DNA from: SHVZ01 sp041906305
GTDB lineage: Bacteria; Pseudomonadota; Alphaproteobacteria; SHVZ01
NCBI GenBank assembly: GCA_041906305.1
Contig: JAYRJL010000005.1
Span: forward strand, 278,612 to 342,611
DNA: 64,000 nucleotides
Direction of reading: 5' to 3'
The translations under genes and the position numbers were made by a program. The notes under the pieces are model-generated. The model was not told where the DNA came from. It searched no databases and saw nothing but the letters and a program-made list of their open reading frames with translations. This document shows, piece after piece, positions 1 to 8,793 of this stretch (within the stretch, counting starts at the first letter, position 1; every line of letters begins with the position of its first letter).

Positions 1-2
1 AC

Positions 3-740
3 AGCGCGATGATGATGAGCGTGATCTCGGGGCCCCATCCCTGGGACTTCACCAGCCTCGAGGCGTGCCCGGCCGACTATGTCGGCCGTCTCGACGAAGG
101 CATCCGCGGCCGGAAGATCGCCTACAGCCCCGATCTCGGCCATGCCCGGGTCGACCCCGAGGTGGCGGATCTGGTGGCTGCCGCGGTCAAGGTTCTGGCC
201 TCCGACTGCGGCGCCTTGGTCGAACAGGTGACGCCCGCCTGGGGCAAGGACGGGCCGGAGATCATCCGCGTGATGTACCCGGTCCATGCCACCGGAAACG
301 CCAGGTATCTGGCGGAGTACGAGAGCCGCATGGATCCCGCGCTGGTGGCGATGATCCGCGACGGTCTCAAGGTCACCACGCAGCAGTACCAGGCGATCCG
401 CGACCGCAAGTCGGCCTACGTCACCGCCATGGCGCGGTTCATGGAGGATTGGGACTTCCTGGTGACCCCGACGGTGTCGGTGGCGGCCTTCCCGGCCGAG
501 CTCATCGCGCCCAAGCACTGGCCGCAGCATCCCTGGGACTGGATCCAGTGGGCGGAGTTCTCCTACCCGTTCAATTTCTCCGGCATGCCGGCGGCGACCG
601 TGCCGTGCGGCTTCACCAGGGATGGCCTCCCCGTCGGCCTGCAGATCGTCGGGCGACGCTTCGACGACCTCGGCGTGATGCAGGCCTCGCAGGCCTTCGC
701 CCAGGCGCGCCCGTGGATGGCGAAGCGACCGACGTTCTAG
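3..740 (+). CDS. Amidase-signature family protein, C-terminal part (5' end outside window)
   Basis: This is the C-terminal 245 or so residues of an amidase-signature enzyme (GatA-like fold), which hydrolyses or transfers amide bonds. The reading frame is open to the window edge, so the start and the catalytic Ser-cisSer-Lys region are not visible. The visible part has the typical C-terminal block of the family, with FSGMPAATVPCGF followed by GLPVGLQIVGRRFDD. Substrate cannot be told from this part. A gap of about 150 bases separates it from pgk, so the two need not be co-transcribed. The family call is firm; any specific name (for example glutamyl-tRNA amidotransferase subunit A) would be a guess. 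Confidence 0.85.
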   Translation, partial: SAMMMSVISGPHPWDFTSLEACPADYVGRLDEGIRGRKIAYSPDLGHARVDPEVADLVAAAVKVLASDCGALVEQVTPAWGKDGPEIIRVMYPVHATGNARYLAEYESRMDPALVAMIRDGLKVTTQQYQAIRDRKSAYVTAMARFMEDWDFLVTPTVSVAAFPAELIAPKHWPQHPWDWIQWAEFSYPFNFSGMPAATVPCGFTRDGLPVGLQIVGRRFDDLGVMQASQAFAQARPWMAKRPTF

Positions 741-891
741 CGCGAGGCGCTGAAGCCGCTCGATCGGCCCCATCGTCGAAGCGTCGCAACGCCGATCGTG
801 TGGCGCTACTCTATGCACGCAATCCCGGCTCGACCTCCAGGACGGGGTCGCGCCGCAAATACTCTCTCGTGACACCGCTCCGAAGGACCCA

Positions 892-2088
892 ATGCCCCGC
901 TTCAAGACCCTCGACGATCTCCAGGTGACGTCGAAGCGCGTGCTCGTGCGCGCCGACCTCAACGTGCCGATGAAGGACGGGAAGGTCACCGACACGACCC
1001 GCATCGACCGCCTGGCGCCGACGCTGACCGAGCTCATGAAGAAGGGCGCGCGCGTCGTCGTGCTCTCGCATTTCGGCCGGCCGAAGGGTGGGCCGGACGA
1101 GGCGAATTCGCTCAAGCACGTCGTCGGCGATCTTTCGAAGGCGGTCGGCAAGCAAGTCGCCTTCGGGCCCGACTGCATCGGGCCCAAGGCCGAGGAGACG
1201 GTCGCCGCCCTCAAGGACGGCGACATCGCGCTGCTGGAGAACCTCCGCTTCCACAAGGAAGAGGAAGCGAACGACGCCGCCTTCGCCGACGCGCTGGCGA
1301 AGCTGGGCGACCTCTATGTCGACGACGCGTTCTCGGCCGCGCACCGCGCGCATGCCTCGATCGACGCGCTGGCGAAGCGTCGTCCCGCCGCGGCCGGGCG
1401 CCTGATGCAGGCGGAGCTGGAGGCGCTGACCAAGGGGCTCGAGAATCCGCAGCGCCCGCTGATGGCGATCGTCGGCGGCGCCAAGGTCTCGACCAAGCTC
1501 GACCTGCTCGGCAACCTCGTCGGAAAGGTCGACGTGCTCGCCATCGGCGGCGGCATGGCCAACACCTTCCTGGTCGCCAAGGGCGTCAAGATCGGCAAGT
1601 CGCTGGCCGAGCGCGACATGGCCGACACCGCGCGCGAGATCATGAAGAAGGCCGAGGCGCGCAAGTGTCGCATCGTGCTGCCGGTCGACGCCGTCGTCGC
1701 GGCGAAGCTCGAGCCGGGTATCGCCTCCAGCACCGTCGCAATCGACGCGGTCCCGGATGACCAGATGATCCTCGACGTCGGCCCCAAGAGCGCCGCAGCG
1801 CTCGCGGCGCTTCTTGGCGAGTGCAAGACGCTGGTGTGGAACGGCCCGCTCGGCGCCTTCGAGACCAAGCCCTTCGACGCGGCAACGGTGCTTGTCGCGA
1901 AGGCGGCGGCCGATCTCACCGGCGCGGCCAAGCTCAACTCGGTCGGCGGCGGCGGCGATACGGTCGCGGCGCTTGCGGCAGCAGGCGTGGAGGAGAAGTT
2001 CAGCTACGTCTCGACCGCCGGCGGTGCCTTCCTCGAATGGCTCGAAGGCAAGACCTTGCCCGGCGTCGCCGCGCTGATGCAGGCTTGA
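892..2088 (+). CDS. pgk: Phosphoglycerate kinase
   Basis: Phosphoglycerate kinase of glycolysis and gluconeogenesis, transferring phosphate between 1,3-bisphosphoglycerate and ADP in the cytoplasm. At 398 residues it has the normal bacterial length. Visible motifs include the N-terminal substrate region VLVRADLNVPM, LSHFGRPKG, ENLRFHKEEE, the hinge-side VGGAKVSTK, IGGGMANTF, and the C-terminal nucleotide loop SVGGGGDTVAAL. It starts at ATG and is followed after four bases by a secreted dehydrogenase-like gene, so the two may share a transcript. The usual alphaproteobacterial partners (gap, fba) are not in this window. Confidence 0.97.
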   Translation: MPRFKTLDDLQVTSKRVLVRADLNVPMKDGKVTDTTRIDRLAPTLTELMKKGARVVVLSHFGRPKGGPDEANSLKHVVGDLSKAVGKQVAFGPDCIGPKAEETVAALKDGDIALLENLRFHKEEEANDAAFADALAKLGDLYVDDAFSAAHRAHASIDALAKRRPAAAGRLMQAELEALTKGLENPQRPLMAIVGGAKVSTKLDLLGNLVGKVDVLAIGGGMANTFLVAKGVKIGKSLAERDMADTAREIMKKAEARKCRIVLPVDAVVAAKLEPGIASSTVAIDAVPDDQMILDVGPKSAAALAALLGECKTLVWNGPLGAFETKPFDAATVLVAKAAADLTGAAKLNSVGGGGDTVAALAAAGVEEKFSYVSTAGGAFLEWLEGKTLPGVAALMQA

Positions 2089-2092
2089 TCCC

Positions 2093-3316
2093 ATGAAGTC
2101 GGCGCTCGCCGGATTGCTGCTCGCCGCCGCCGCTTCCGCCGCCGAGGCGGATGTCGGCGAGCGCATCCGGCTGACGCCCGCCGACATGCCGAAGCCCTAT
2201 GCCACGCGCTCGGTCAGCAACGCGCCGCGCGTCGTCTCGCGTCCGCTGGACGCGACGCCGAAGGCGCCGCCGGGATTCAAGGTCACGCTGTTCCGCGCCG
2301 GGCTCGATCATCCGCGCCACCTGATCGCGGCCTCCAACGGCGACGTGCTGCTGTCCGAGCCGGCGGAGGATCAGGTCACGATCCTTCGCGACACCGACGG
2401 CGACGGCAAGGCCGACCTGGTGCAGCCTTTCATCGAGAATCTTGACCGGCCGCACGGTCTCGCGATCCATGGCGGGTATCTCTACATCGGCGACACCGAG
2501 CGCGTGTGGCGCGTGCCCTACCAGCCGGGAGACCTGAAGCCGCGCGGGCCGCTGGAGAAGGTCACCGCCGACGGCGCGATCGGAGCATCCGGCGGGCACT
2601 GGACGCGCAACGTCGCGATCTCGCCCGACGGAAACCAGCTCTTCGTCTCGATCGGGTCGGCCAGCAACATCGGCGAGGAAGCGGCCCCGCGCGCCACGAT
2701 CCAGTCTTTCCGGATCGACGGGCCGGGCGGCGCCGCGCGCGGCCAGGCGACCTACGCCTCGGGCCTGCGCAACGCCGTCGGCATCGCCCTCCTGCCGGGA
2801 TCGGGCCGCCTCTTCGCCGTCGTCAACGAGCGCGACGGCCTCGGCGACGACCTCGTGCCCGACTACCTGACCGAGGTGAGGCAGGGCGCCTTCTACGGCT
2901 GGCCCTACGCCTATATCGGTCCGAACCCGCAGCCGAACTACGCCGAGCGCCGGCCCGATCTCGTGCGCCAGGCGGTGGTGCCGGACCTGCTGTTCAAGTC
3001 GCACTCGGCACCGATCGGGCTGATCTTCTATCAGGGCCGCCAGTTCCCGGCGGAGTATCGCGGCGACGCCTTCGTGACGCTGCGCGGTTCATGGAACTCG
3101 GGCCAGCCGGTCGGCTATCAGCTCGTCCGCGTGAAGTTCAGGGACGGCAAGCCCGAGGGCGGCTACGAGGTCTTCCTCGACGGCTTCCGCGTCGGCGGTG
3201 CCGAGCGCGCCGAGGTCTGGGGACGGCCCGCAGGCGTCGCCGAGATGCCGGACGGCAGCCTCCTCGTCACCGACGACACCGGCAAGACGATCTGGCGGAT
3301 TGCCTACGGCGGCTAG
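2093..3316 (+). CDS. Secreted sorbosone dehydrogenase-like PQQ beta-propeller protein
   Basis: A 407-residue protein with an N-terminal signal sequence (hydrophobic LAGLLLAAAASAAEA at residues 5-19) and a six-bladed propeller of the GdhB/L-sorbosone dehydrogenase type. Visible family landmarks are PPGFKVTLFRAGLDHPRHL, DTDGDGKAD, NLDRPHGLAI and the late block FYGWPYAYIG. Members usually oxidise sugars or aldehydes in the periplasm with PQQ, but many are uncharacterised, so the substrate is unknown. It lies four bases after pgk. The facing gene on the other strand ends two bases beyond its stop codon. Confidence 0.8.
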   Translation: MKSALAGLLLAAAASAAEADVGERIRLTPADMPKPYATRSVSNAPRVVSRPLDATPKAPPGFKVTLFRAGLDHPRHLIAASNGDVLLSEPAEDQVTILRDTDGDGKADLVQPFIENLDRPHGLAIHGGYLYIGDTERVWRVPYQPGDLKPRGPLEKVTADGAIGASGGHWTRNVAISPDGNQLFVSIGSASNIGEEAAPRATIQSFRIDGPGGAARGQATYASGLRNAVGIALLPGSGRLFAVVNERDGLGDDLVPDYLTEVRQGAFYGWPYAYIGPNPQPNYAERRPDLVRQAVVPDLLFKSHSAPIGLIFYQGRQFPAEYRGDAFVTLRGSWNSGQPVGYQLVRVKFRDGKPEGGYEVFLDGFRVGGAERAEVWGRPAGVAEMPDGSLLVTDDTGKTIWRIAYGG

Positions 3317-3318
3317 CG

Positions 3319-4095
3319 TTAAGCCGCGCGAGCCCTCAGGATCGCACGCACGCGCGCCTCGGCGCGGGCGTGGCAGGCCTTCGCGAATCCGTCGAACAGC
3401 GCCTTCGAGACCGGGTCGCTGAGGCTCGGATACTCGGCGTGCCACTGCACGCCCATCGCGAAGGCCGCGTCCTCGACCCGCACCGCCTCGACCAGTCCGT
3501 CGGGCGCCGTCGCCTCGATCGCGAGGCCGGGCGCGAGGCGATCGATGCCCTGGCCGTGCAGCGAGTTCACCAGCACCTCGGCGGTGCCAAGCGTGCGATG
3601 GAGATAGCCGCCGGGCGTCAGCTTCACCGCATGCGCGTGGCCATAGCGCTCGGGCCACGGCTTGTTCTTGTCGGAGCGGTGGTCGTGCTTGCCGTCGACC
3701 TCGTGCACGTGTTGATGCAGCGTGCCGCCCAGCGCCACGTTGATCTCCTGGATGCCGCGGCAGATGCCGAAGACCGGCGTGCTCTCGTCGATGCAGGCGC
3801 GGATCAGCGGCAGCACGGTCGAGTCGCGCTGGCGGTCGTGCGGCGTGTCGGCGCGGCTCGGGCCGCCGCCATAGCGATGCGGCTCGACGTTGGAGACGCC
3901 GCCGGTGAGCAGCAGGCCGTCGAGGCGGCGGGCGAGATCGGCCATGTCGATCTTCTCGACGCCGATCGCCGGAATGAGGACGGGCAGCCCGCCGACCGCG
4001 TCGACCGCGGCGGTCACATATTTTTCGGACACGACATGCTGGGGGAAGCTGCCGTCCAGCTTCACGCCGGCGGGAATGCCGATCAGCGGCGTCAT
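3319..4095 (-). CDS. Gamma-glutamyl-gamma-aminobutyrate hydrolase family protein (peptidase C26)
   Basis: A 258-residue class-I glutamine-amidotransferase-like hydrolase of the PuuD/peptidase C26 group, which cleaves gamma-glutamyl amides. The catalytic residues are visible: the nucleophile elbow FGICRG with Cys112, and the VQWHAE motif with His219 and Glu221. The start chosen is the ATG followed by TPLIGIP, which opens the first beta-strand of the fold and has a GAGGA ribosome-binding site just upstream. A longer frame upstream has no such support. No polyamine genes are nearby, so a role in putrescine breakdown is only one possibility. Confidence 0.85.
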   Translation of the reverse strand: MTPLIGIPAGVKLDGSFPQHVVSEKYVTAAVDAVGGLPVLIPAIGVEKIDMADLARRLDGLLLTGGVSNVEPHRYGGGPSRADTPHDRQRDSTVLPLIRACIDESTPVFGICRGIQEINVALGGTLHQHVHEVDGKHDHRSDKNKPWPERYGHAHAVKLTPGGYLHRTLGTAEVLVNSLHGQGIDRLAPGLAIEATAPDGLVEAVRVEDAAFAMGVQWHAEYPSLSDPVSKALFDGFAKACHARAEARVRAILRARAA

Positions 4096-4205
4096 CGAGG
4101 ATCCTCGACGCTTGGGAGGAGGTGCGGCGCAAACGTCGCATGCACCGGGCTTCGCGGCAAGTCGCCGATCTGCTAAAGCGGCGTTCCCGATTCCGTGAAG
4201 GTGCG

Positions 4206-4832
4206 ATGACACACCAAATCGTCGCGATGTTCCCGACCCTGGTCTCTCTCGTCACGTTCGAGCGGGCGGCCGACTTCAACCCGCGTGCGCGTGCCCGCCT
4301 GGAAGAGCTCGAACGTCAGGGAACCGGCTCGCTCAAGGATGGCCAATGGCAGAGCGGCCACGAGCTGCACAAGGACCCGGCCTTCAAGGATCTCGTCGAT
4401 TTCGTCCATGGAGCGGTCGCGGCACGCTTCGATGCGCTCCGCTACCGGCCGGCGACGCTGGCGATCACCAGCTTCTGGGGCAACGTCAACCGGCCCGGCT
4501 ACCAGCACATGTCCCACGCGCATTCGAACAACTTCATCTCGGGCGTCTACTACGTGACGGCGCCCGAGAACGCCGGCGGCATCATCTTTCAGGATCCGAG
4601 GAAGCAGAACCAGGTGCTGGTCCCGACCATCGCGGAAATCACGGACATCAACTCGATGGCGATCCGGCTGCCGTCGGTCGAGGGGCAGATGATCCTGTTC
4701 CCCTCCTGGCTCGAGCACTTCACCGAGACCAACCGCTCGGCGGTGCCCCGGATCAGCATCGCCTTCAACCTGATGCTGACCGGCGGGTTCGGCTCGCCCG
4801 AGACCTTTGCCGGCGGCTACGTGCGGCCCTGA
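4206..4832 (+). CDS. Putative 2OG-Fe(II) oxygenase (TIGR02466 type)
   Basis: A 208-residue protein resembling the TIGR02466/PF13759 family of putative 2-oxoglutarate and Fe(II)-dependent oxygenases. The typical core is visible: HMSHAHSNNFISGVYYV (residues 101-117), IIFQDPR (127-132), then LFPSWLEHF with His171 and a later Arg182 that would hold 2-oxoglutarate. The start is the ATG at the head of THQIVAMFPT; upstream in-frame codons encode arginine-rich sequence without a family match. Substrate is unknown. It is divergent from the C26 hydrolase, with about 110 bases between them that must hold both promoters. Confidence 0.75.
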   Translation: MTHQIVAMFPTLVSLVTFERAADFNPRARARLEELERQGTGSLKDGQWQSGHELHKDPAFKDLVDFVHGAVAARFDALRYRPATLAITSFWGNVNRPGYQHMSHAHSNNFISGVYYVTAPENAGGIIFQDPRKQNQVLVPTIAEITDINSMAIRLPSVEGQMILFPSWLEHFTETNRSAVPRISIAFNLMLTGGFGSPETFAGGYVRP

Positions 4833-4835
4833 AGG

Positions 4836-5507
4836 CTAGTTGCTGCCGCCTGTCGTGGTGCCGCGCTCGGGCGCCTTGAAGTCGAAGATCTTGTTGTCGA
4901 TCGGCACGCCGAGCTTGGGATCGAGCAGCGACACGCGCGTCTCCGTCCCCTGCGGGTCGAACACCACCCACTGACGCAGCTGAAGCGGCTTGTCGTCGAA
5001 GGTCAGGGTCACGCGGCCGGCATCCGCATCCACCGAGCTCGCGAGCGTGACGCGGAGCACGGTCGAGCCGCGCTCGAAGCGCGTGACCGTCACGTCGCCC
5101 GCCAGGCGGATCTGCTCGCGCACCAGCACGCCGATCGGCGACTGGTTGATGTTGACGTAGTTCACCTGCTTGAGGTCCCGGTCGTAGACCGCCATCGACC
5201 CGCCGCTGCCGACGACGAGCAGGCTTGTGGGCGGCTCATAGTCGATGCGGATCTTGCCTGGCCTGACGATCGAGACGGTGCCCTTGGACTGGGCACCATC
5301 GGCCGCGACCTGCAGGAAGGGCGAGGAAAGAGTGCGGATGTCGTTCAGGTACTTCTCGATCCGCTGCAGGTCGGCGCGGTCCTGGTCGGTGAGCTTGGCG
5401 GCCACGGCCGGCCTGGCGAGCGCGGCAGACGGAGAGAGGGTGGGGGCGAGGGCGAGCGCCAAAGCCAGCGCCAGCCCGGCCCGTGCGAGCAGGGACTTCA
5501 CGGTCAT
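4836..5507 (-). CDS. lolA: Outer-membrane lipoprotein carrier protein LolA
   Basis: A 223-residue periplasmic LolA-family protein, which carries lipoproteins from the LolCDE complex across the periplasm. It has a clear signal peptide (ALALALALAPTLSPSAALA) and the family's beta-rich core, including YLNDIRTLSSPFLQ, GKIRIDYEPP and the late DKPLQLRQWVVFDPQG. The start is the ATG followed by TVKSLLARAG; the longer frame upstream lacks a signal-peptide shape. Its stop lies four bases from the stop of the convergent oxygenase gene. Other Lol genes are not in the window. Confidence 0.88.
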   Translation of the reverse strand: MTVKSLLARAGLALALALALAPTLSPSAALARPAVAAKLTDQDRADLQRIEKYLNDIRTLSSPFLQVAADGAQSKGTVSIVRPGKIRIDYEPPTSLLVVGSGGSMAVYDRDLKQVNYVNINQSPIGVLVREQIRLAGDVTVTRFERGSTVLRVTLASSVDADAGRVTLTFDDKPLQLRQWVVFDPQGTETRVSLLDPKLGVPIDNKIFDFKAPERGTTTGGSN

Positions 5508-5720
5508 GGCCCGATAGATCGCTGAAAAAGTGGCGAAATCAAGAGCGTGGGGGCCGCTTCGGCTCCGTGTCACAGAATTGCTGCGGCCAGCCGGTGCCCC
5601 CGCCGTTGAACCCGGGCCCGCCTGAGTGCATGATTGGACCTCGGGCGGCGCTCAAGGATTTCGGGCGTTCAACCCAGCCTTGGCGCCAGAGCCCCGTACC
5701 TTCCATGGGAGGAACGGCTC

Positions 5721-6164
5721 ATGCACAAAAGCATCGTCCCCGACATCATCTCGGAAAAGCAGACGCTGACCACGTTCAGCGCCGACATCACCGTGCGGCA
5801 CGCCGCGAAGGCGATGGCCGAACGGCATATCGGCGCCGTCCTGGTGACGGCGAACGGCAAGCTCGAGGGCATCTTCACCGAGCGCGACGTGCTGAACCGG
5901 GTCGTTGCACCCGGCAAGGACCCGGAGACGGTCAGGATCGGCGAGGTCATGACCCGAAACCCCGACACCGTCTCGCCGGACGCGACCGCGCTCGACACGC
6001 TGATCCGGATGCAGACCAAGGGCTACCGCCACCTGCCGGTGGTCGAGGACGGGGACCTGGTCGGCATCGTCTCGGTCCGCGACCTCTTCGCCGCGGTGAA
6101 GCGCGAGCTCGAGGAGGACATCCAGGAGCGCGAGGCCTTCATCTTCGGCGCCACCGCGGCCTAA
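5721..6164 (+). CDS. CBS-domain pair protein
   Basis: A 147-residue stand-alone pair of CBS domains, the adenosyl-nucleotide-sensing module. The first domain covers about residues 8-66 (ending GIFTERDVLNRVV) and the second about 75-130 (VMTRNPDTVSP to GIVSVRDLFAAV). There is no attached catalytic domain, so it probably regulates another protein or senses energy charge; the partner is not evident. The ATG follows a GGGAGG ribosome-binding site at good spacing. A short gap separates it from the next gene, which has its own candidate promoter. Confidence 0.88.
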   Translation: MHKSIVPDIISEKQTLTTFSADITVRHAAKAMAERHIGAVLVTANGKLEGIFTERDVLNRVVAPGKDPETVRIGEVMTRNPDTVSPDATALDTLIRMQTKGYRHLPVVEDGDLVGIVSVRDLFAAVKRELEEDIQEREAFIFGATAA

Positions 6165-6187
6165 GGAAGGGCTGCCCGCGGCGCAGG

Positions 6188-6215
6188 TTGACGGCCCCGG
6201 GGGAGGGGCTATGTT
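6188..6215 (+). promoter_or_regulatory. Candidate sigma70-type promoter for the DUF2889 gene
   Basis: TTGACG at 6188-6193 and TATGTT at 6210-6215 are separated by 16 bases and lie 36 bases upstream of the DUF2889 start codon. The -35 box is close to the consensus used by alphaproteobacterial housekeeping sigma factor. This is a pattern match only. Confidence 0.5.
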
Positions 6216-6251
6216 CCTTCGCAGTTGCGAAATCCTCCCCCGAGGCCGTCC

Positions 6252-6815
6252 ATGCCGTTGTCCGCCCCGGCTCCGCGCGAGCCGCTCCACGTGCGCCGCG
6301 TCGAGTGCCGCGGCTTCAAGCGCGACGACGGCCTCTGGGACATCGAAGGCCATCTGGTCGACACCAAGACCTACACCTTCTCCAACCGCGACCGCGGCGA
6401 GATCACGCCCGGCACGCCGCTGCACGAGATGTGGATCCGCCTCACCCTCGACGACCAGATGACCGTGCATGCGGTCGAGGCGGTGACCGAGTACGGGCCG
6501 TTCCGGATCTGCGGCGACATCGCGCCGGCCTTCCAGAAGCTGAAGGGGCTCTCGATCGGCCCGGGCTGGAAGAAGAAGGTGAAGGAGCTGCTCGGCGGCA
6601 CGCAGGGCTGCACGCACATCGTCGAGCTGCTGGGGCCCGTCGCCACCACCGCGTTCCAGACGATGTATTCGCGCCGCGAGCGCGATCGCCGCGCTTCCGA
6701 AGCCAAGGACGAGACCAAGCCGAAGAAGCCGCGGCTGCTCGATTCCTGCCACGCGCTGGCGTCCGACAGTCCGGTGACCAAGGCCGAGTGGCCGGAGTTC
6801 TACACCGGCCGCTGA
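6252..6815 (+). CDS. DUF2889 family protein
   Basis: A 187-residue cytoplasmic protein of family DUF2889, common in proteobacteria but without a known function. It shows the family's N-terminal block (RRVECRGFKRDDGLWDIEGH), the motif MWIRLTLDD, and the CTHIVELLGPVATTAFQT region with conserved Cys and His. No signal peptide or membrane segment is visible. The ATG is the first that matches the family's N-terminus. The lysine-rich stretch before the C-terminus is probably a linker. Confidence 0.85.
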   Translation: MPLSAPAPREPLHVRRVECRGFKRDDGLWDIEGHLVDTKTYTFSNRDRGEITPGTPLHEMWIRLTLDDQMTVHAVEAVTEYGPFRICGDIAPAFQKLKGLSIGPGWKKKVKELLGGTQGCTHIVELLGPVATTAFQTMYSRRERDRRASEAKDETKPKKPRLLDSCHALASDSPVTKAEWPEFYTGR

Positions 6816-6816
6816 G

Positions 6817-7683
6817 CTATTCGTGCGCGGCCGGGCCGCAGCCTGGCCACGGGAATGCCGGCAGCACGTGCGAGGCGGCCATGCCGGGACGCGCCAGCCG
6901 CTGGACCTCGAGGCAGAGCCCGTAGCGGACCACCGGAACCTGACGTCCGCCGGGCATCGTGATCATGCCGGTGCTGCCGTCGTTGAACTGCATGGTCAGG
7001 GTGCCGAGCGTGGCCGCGTGGGCCGTCCCGTCGGCCGCGGCGCTCCGGATCAGCGCTCCCTGGAAGAGCCGCGGGGTCGTCATCGGTCCTTGCGCCGTGT
7101 ACCAGACGGCGCGTCCCTGCTCGTCATACATCGTGCCCAGAACGGACAGGATGCCGCCGCGGGCCTCGACGAAGAAGCCGCGCCCGCTCTCGGTGCCGTT
7201 GAACCACCAGGCGCCGCGCTGGCGGGGGGCGCTCGTCCCGAAGCCCGACGCGACGTCGGCGCGCTCGATCCGGGTTCGGCCGCCCGCCCAGTCGAGCCAG
7301 CCGGAGGTCGGGGTGTCGAAGGTGAAGCTGGCCGCGCCCGGAGAGCCGGCATAGGCGCTCGGCCGCCATGCACCATCCAGCGTCTGGCCGCCGGAGAAGG
7401 CCTGGAGCAGGCCGGTCTGGATCGCGCCCGTTCCCGTCGCTTCGACCACGTACCAGGTCGGCGAGCCGTCGGCGGCATGGAGCAGGAGCCCCGCGAAGAG
7501 CATGCCGGGCCGAAGCACTTCGAGGACGAGCCCCGGCTCCGACCCGTCGGACGCCGACCACCAGCCGCTTTCGGGCGTGACCGCCGGCTCCCCGATCGTC
7601 TCCCAGGAGAAAGCCGGGGAGGCGTGGAGGAGCGCCGCTACGAGGAGCGCGCCGACGCAGCGAAGCAGGCTCGAAGATGACAG
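6817..7683 (-). CDS. Secreted protein with two tandem aromatic beta repeats; probable CTG start
   Basis: A hypothetical exported protein. The frame back to the upstream TAG contains no ATG before codon 56, yet the sequence upstream of that ATG clearly encodes a signal peptide (LLRCVGALLVAALLHASPAFS) and the first of two similar repeats. Repeat one reads TPESGWW then GLVLEVL, AGLLLHAADGSPTWYV; repeat two reads GAWWFNGTESGRGFFVEA then LGTMYDEQGRAVWY. The most plausible start is the CTG at 7683, six bases after GGGGGA. Such repeat proteins are common and uncharacterised in proteobacteria. If the CTG start is right the product is 288 residues. Alternatives are a missed upstream frameshift or a decayed start codon. 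Confidence 0.6.
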   Translation of the reverse strand: MSSSSLLRCVGALLVAALLHASPAFSWETIGEPAVTPESGWWSASDGSEPGLVLEVLRPGMLFAGLLLHAADGSPTWYVVEATGTGAIQTGLLQAFSGGQTLDGAWRPSAYAGSPGAASFTFDTPTSGWLDWAGGRTRIERADVASGFGTSAPRQRGAWWFNGTESGRGFFVEARGGILSVLGTMYDEQGRAVWYTAQGPMTTPRLFQGALIRSAAADGTAHAATLGTLTMQFNDGSTGMITMPGGRQVPVVRYGLCLEVQRLARPGMAASHVLPAFPWPGCGPAAHE

Positions 7684-7791
7684 CGCCCGTCCCCCTGGGT
7701 TTCCTGACCCAAGGAAAACCGCCGGCCGCGTAAAGATGCTCGAGCAGCCGAAGTTTTCGGAGCAACCCCGGCGCGCGGTATCAGGCGGCCT

Positions 7792-8064
7792 CTAAGCGCC
7801 CTCGCCGGGGGCTTTGAGGCTGAGCGCCAGCGCGTGCACCGGCCCCTTGAGCTCGTCGGCGAGCGCCTCGTGCACGCGGCGCGAGCGGTCGACGCGGCTC
7901 ATGCCGGCGAAGCCCGGCGCGACCATGGTGACGCGGAAATGCGTCTCGCCTTCGGGCCTGGCGCCGGCGTGGCCGGCATGGCGGTGCGACTCGTCCTCGA
8001 CGACGAGATGCTGCGGCTGGAACGCCGCTTCGAGCTTCGTTCTGATCGACTGGGCGACTTTCAT
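7792..8064 (-). CDS. bolA: BolA family protein
   Basis: A 90-residue BolA-like protein with the family's alpha-beta KH-like fold. Visible are the N-terminal helix KVAQSIRTKLEAAF, the strand and metal-side region LVVEDESHRHAGHAG, HFRVTMVAPGFAGMSRVDRHR-like block and the ending LKGPVHALALSLKAPGE. BolA proteins pair with monothiol glutaredoxins in iron-sulfur handling. The start is taken at MKVAQS; an upstream in-frame ATG at 8094 would add ten unsupported residues. It is divergent from the J-domain gene, an arrangement with cobS/cobT downstream that is common in alphaproteobacteria. Confidence 0.88.
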   Translation of the reverse strand: MKVAQSIRTKLEAAFQPQHLVVEDESHRHAGHAGARPEGETHFRVTMVAPGFAGMSRVDRSRRVHEALADELKGPVHALALSLKAPGEGA

Positions 8065-8145
8065 CGGGCGGACGGATGCGCCGCTCCGCCGCATCTGTCA
8101 ATCGGTTGCACCTGTCATCCGGCGCTCCCATACTTCCAGATCGCC

Positions 8146-8721
8146 ATGACCCGCGCCCGCCGCCATGCCCATGCGATAGCTGAGCCGATCGACCCTCGGC
8201 TGCGCGCCTGCGACCAGCCGGGCTGTGCCGGCGAGGGCATGTTCCGGGCGCCCAGGGCGCGCGACCGCCTGAACGAGTACTACTGGTTCTGCCTGGAGCA
8301 TGTGCGGGCCTACAACGCCGCCTGGGACTACTACGCCGGCATGACGCCCGGGGAGATCGAGCGGGCCGTCCGCAACGACACGGTCTGGCAGCGGCCGACC
8401 TGGCCGCTCGGCGGCAAGCGCCAGCGCACCTCCGACGACATCGAGATCGAGGATCCGTTCGAGATCTTCGGCGAGGGCCCGGCCCCCGGCTCCAGGCCCG
8501 GCGCCGACGCCCGGATGCGCGACCTTCCGCCCGAGGAGCGCGAGGCCCTGGCGATTCTCGATTTGCCCCCGGAAGTAACGCTTGAAGAGCTCAAGGCCCG
8601 GTACAAGATCCTGGTGAAACGCCACCATCCCGACGCCAATGGCGGGGACAAGCAGGCCGAGGAACGGCTCAAGGCGATAAACCGGGCTTATTCCACGCTA
8701 CGGAAACGCCTTACGGCTTGA
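8146..8721 (+). CDS. J-domain protein with N-terminal Cys/His cluster
   Basis: A 191-residue DnaJ-class co-chaperone. The J domain is at the C-terminus (about residues 132-191), with the HPD motif at 161-163 that stimulates Hsp70 ATPase. The N-terminal part has Cys22, Cys27, Cys49 and His52, spaced like a small zinc site, and an aromatic block NEYYWFCLEHVRAYNAAWDYY. Proteins with this layout sit directly upstream of cobS in many alphaproteobacteria, suggesting a link with the CobS/CobT ATPase pair, though this is context only. The gene starts 72 bases before cobS. Confidence 0.85.
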   Translation: MTRARRHAHAIAEPIDPRLRACDQPGCAGEGMFRAPRARDRLNEYYWFCLEHVRAYNAAWDYYAGMTPGEIERAVRNDTVWQRPTWPLGGKRQRTSDDIEIEDPFEIFGEGPAPGSRPGADARMRDLPPEEREALAILDLPPEVTLEELKARYKILVKRHHPDANGGDKQAEERLKAINRAYSTLRKRLTA

Positions 8722-8793
8722 CGACCGCACGTCCGGAGCGTTTTCTAGCCGGCCCTCCCCAGACGACCGGCCCCCGCCACCCCTAGAGGACCC

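Noticed and set aside
811..2187. 458-codon frame antisense to pgk
   Set aside because: A shadow of a strongly biased coding strand; composition is Arg/Gly/Asp-rich without recognisable domain.
7124..7765. 213-codon alternative frame over the exported repeat protein
   Set aside because: It does not encode the aromatic repeats or a signal peptide; the other frame does both.
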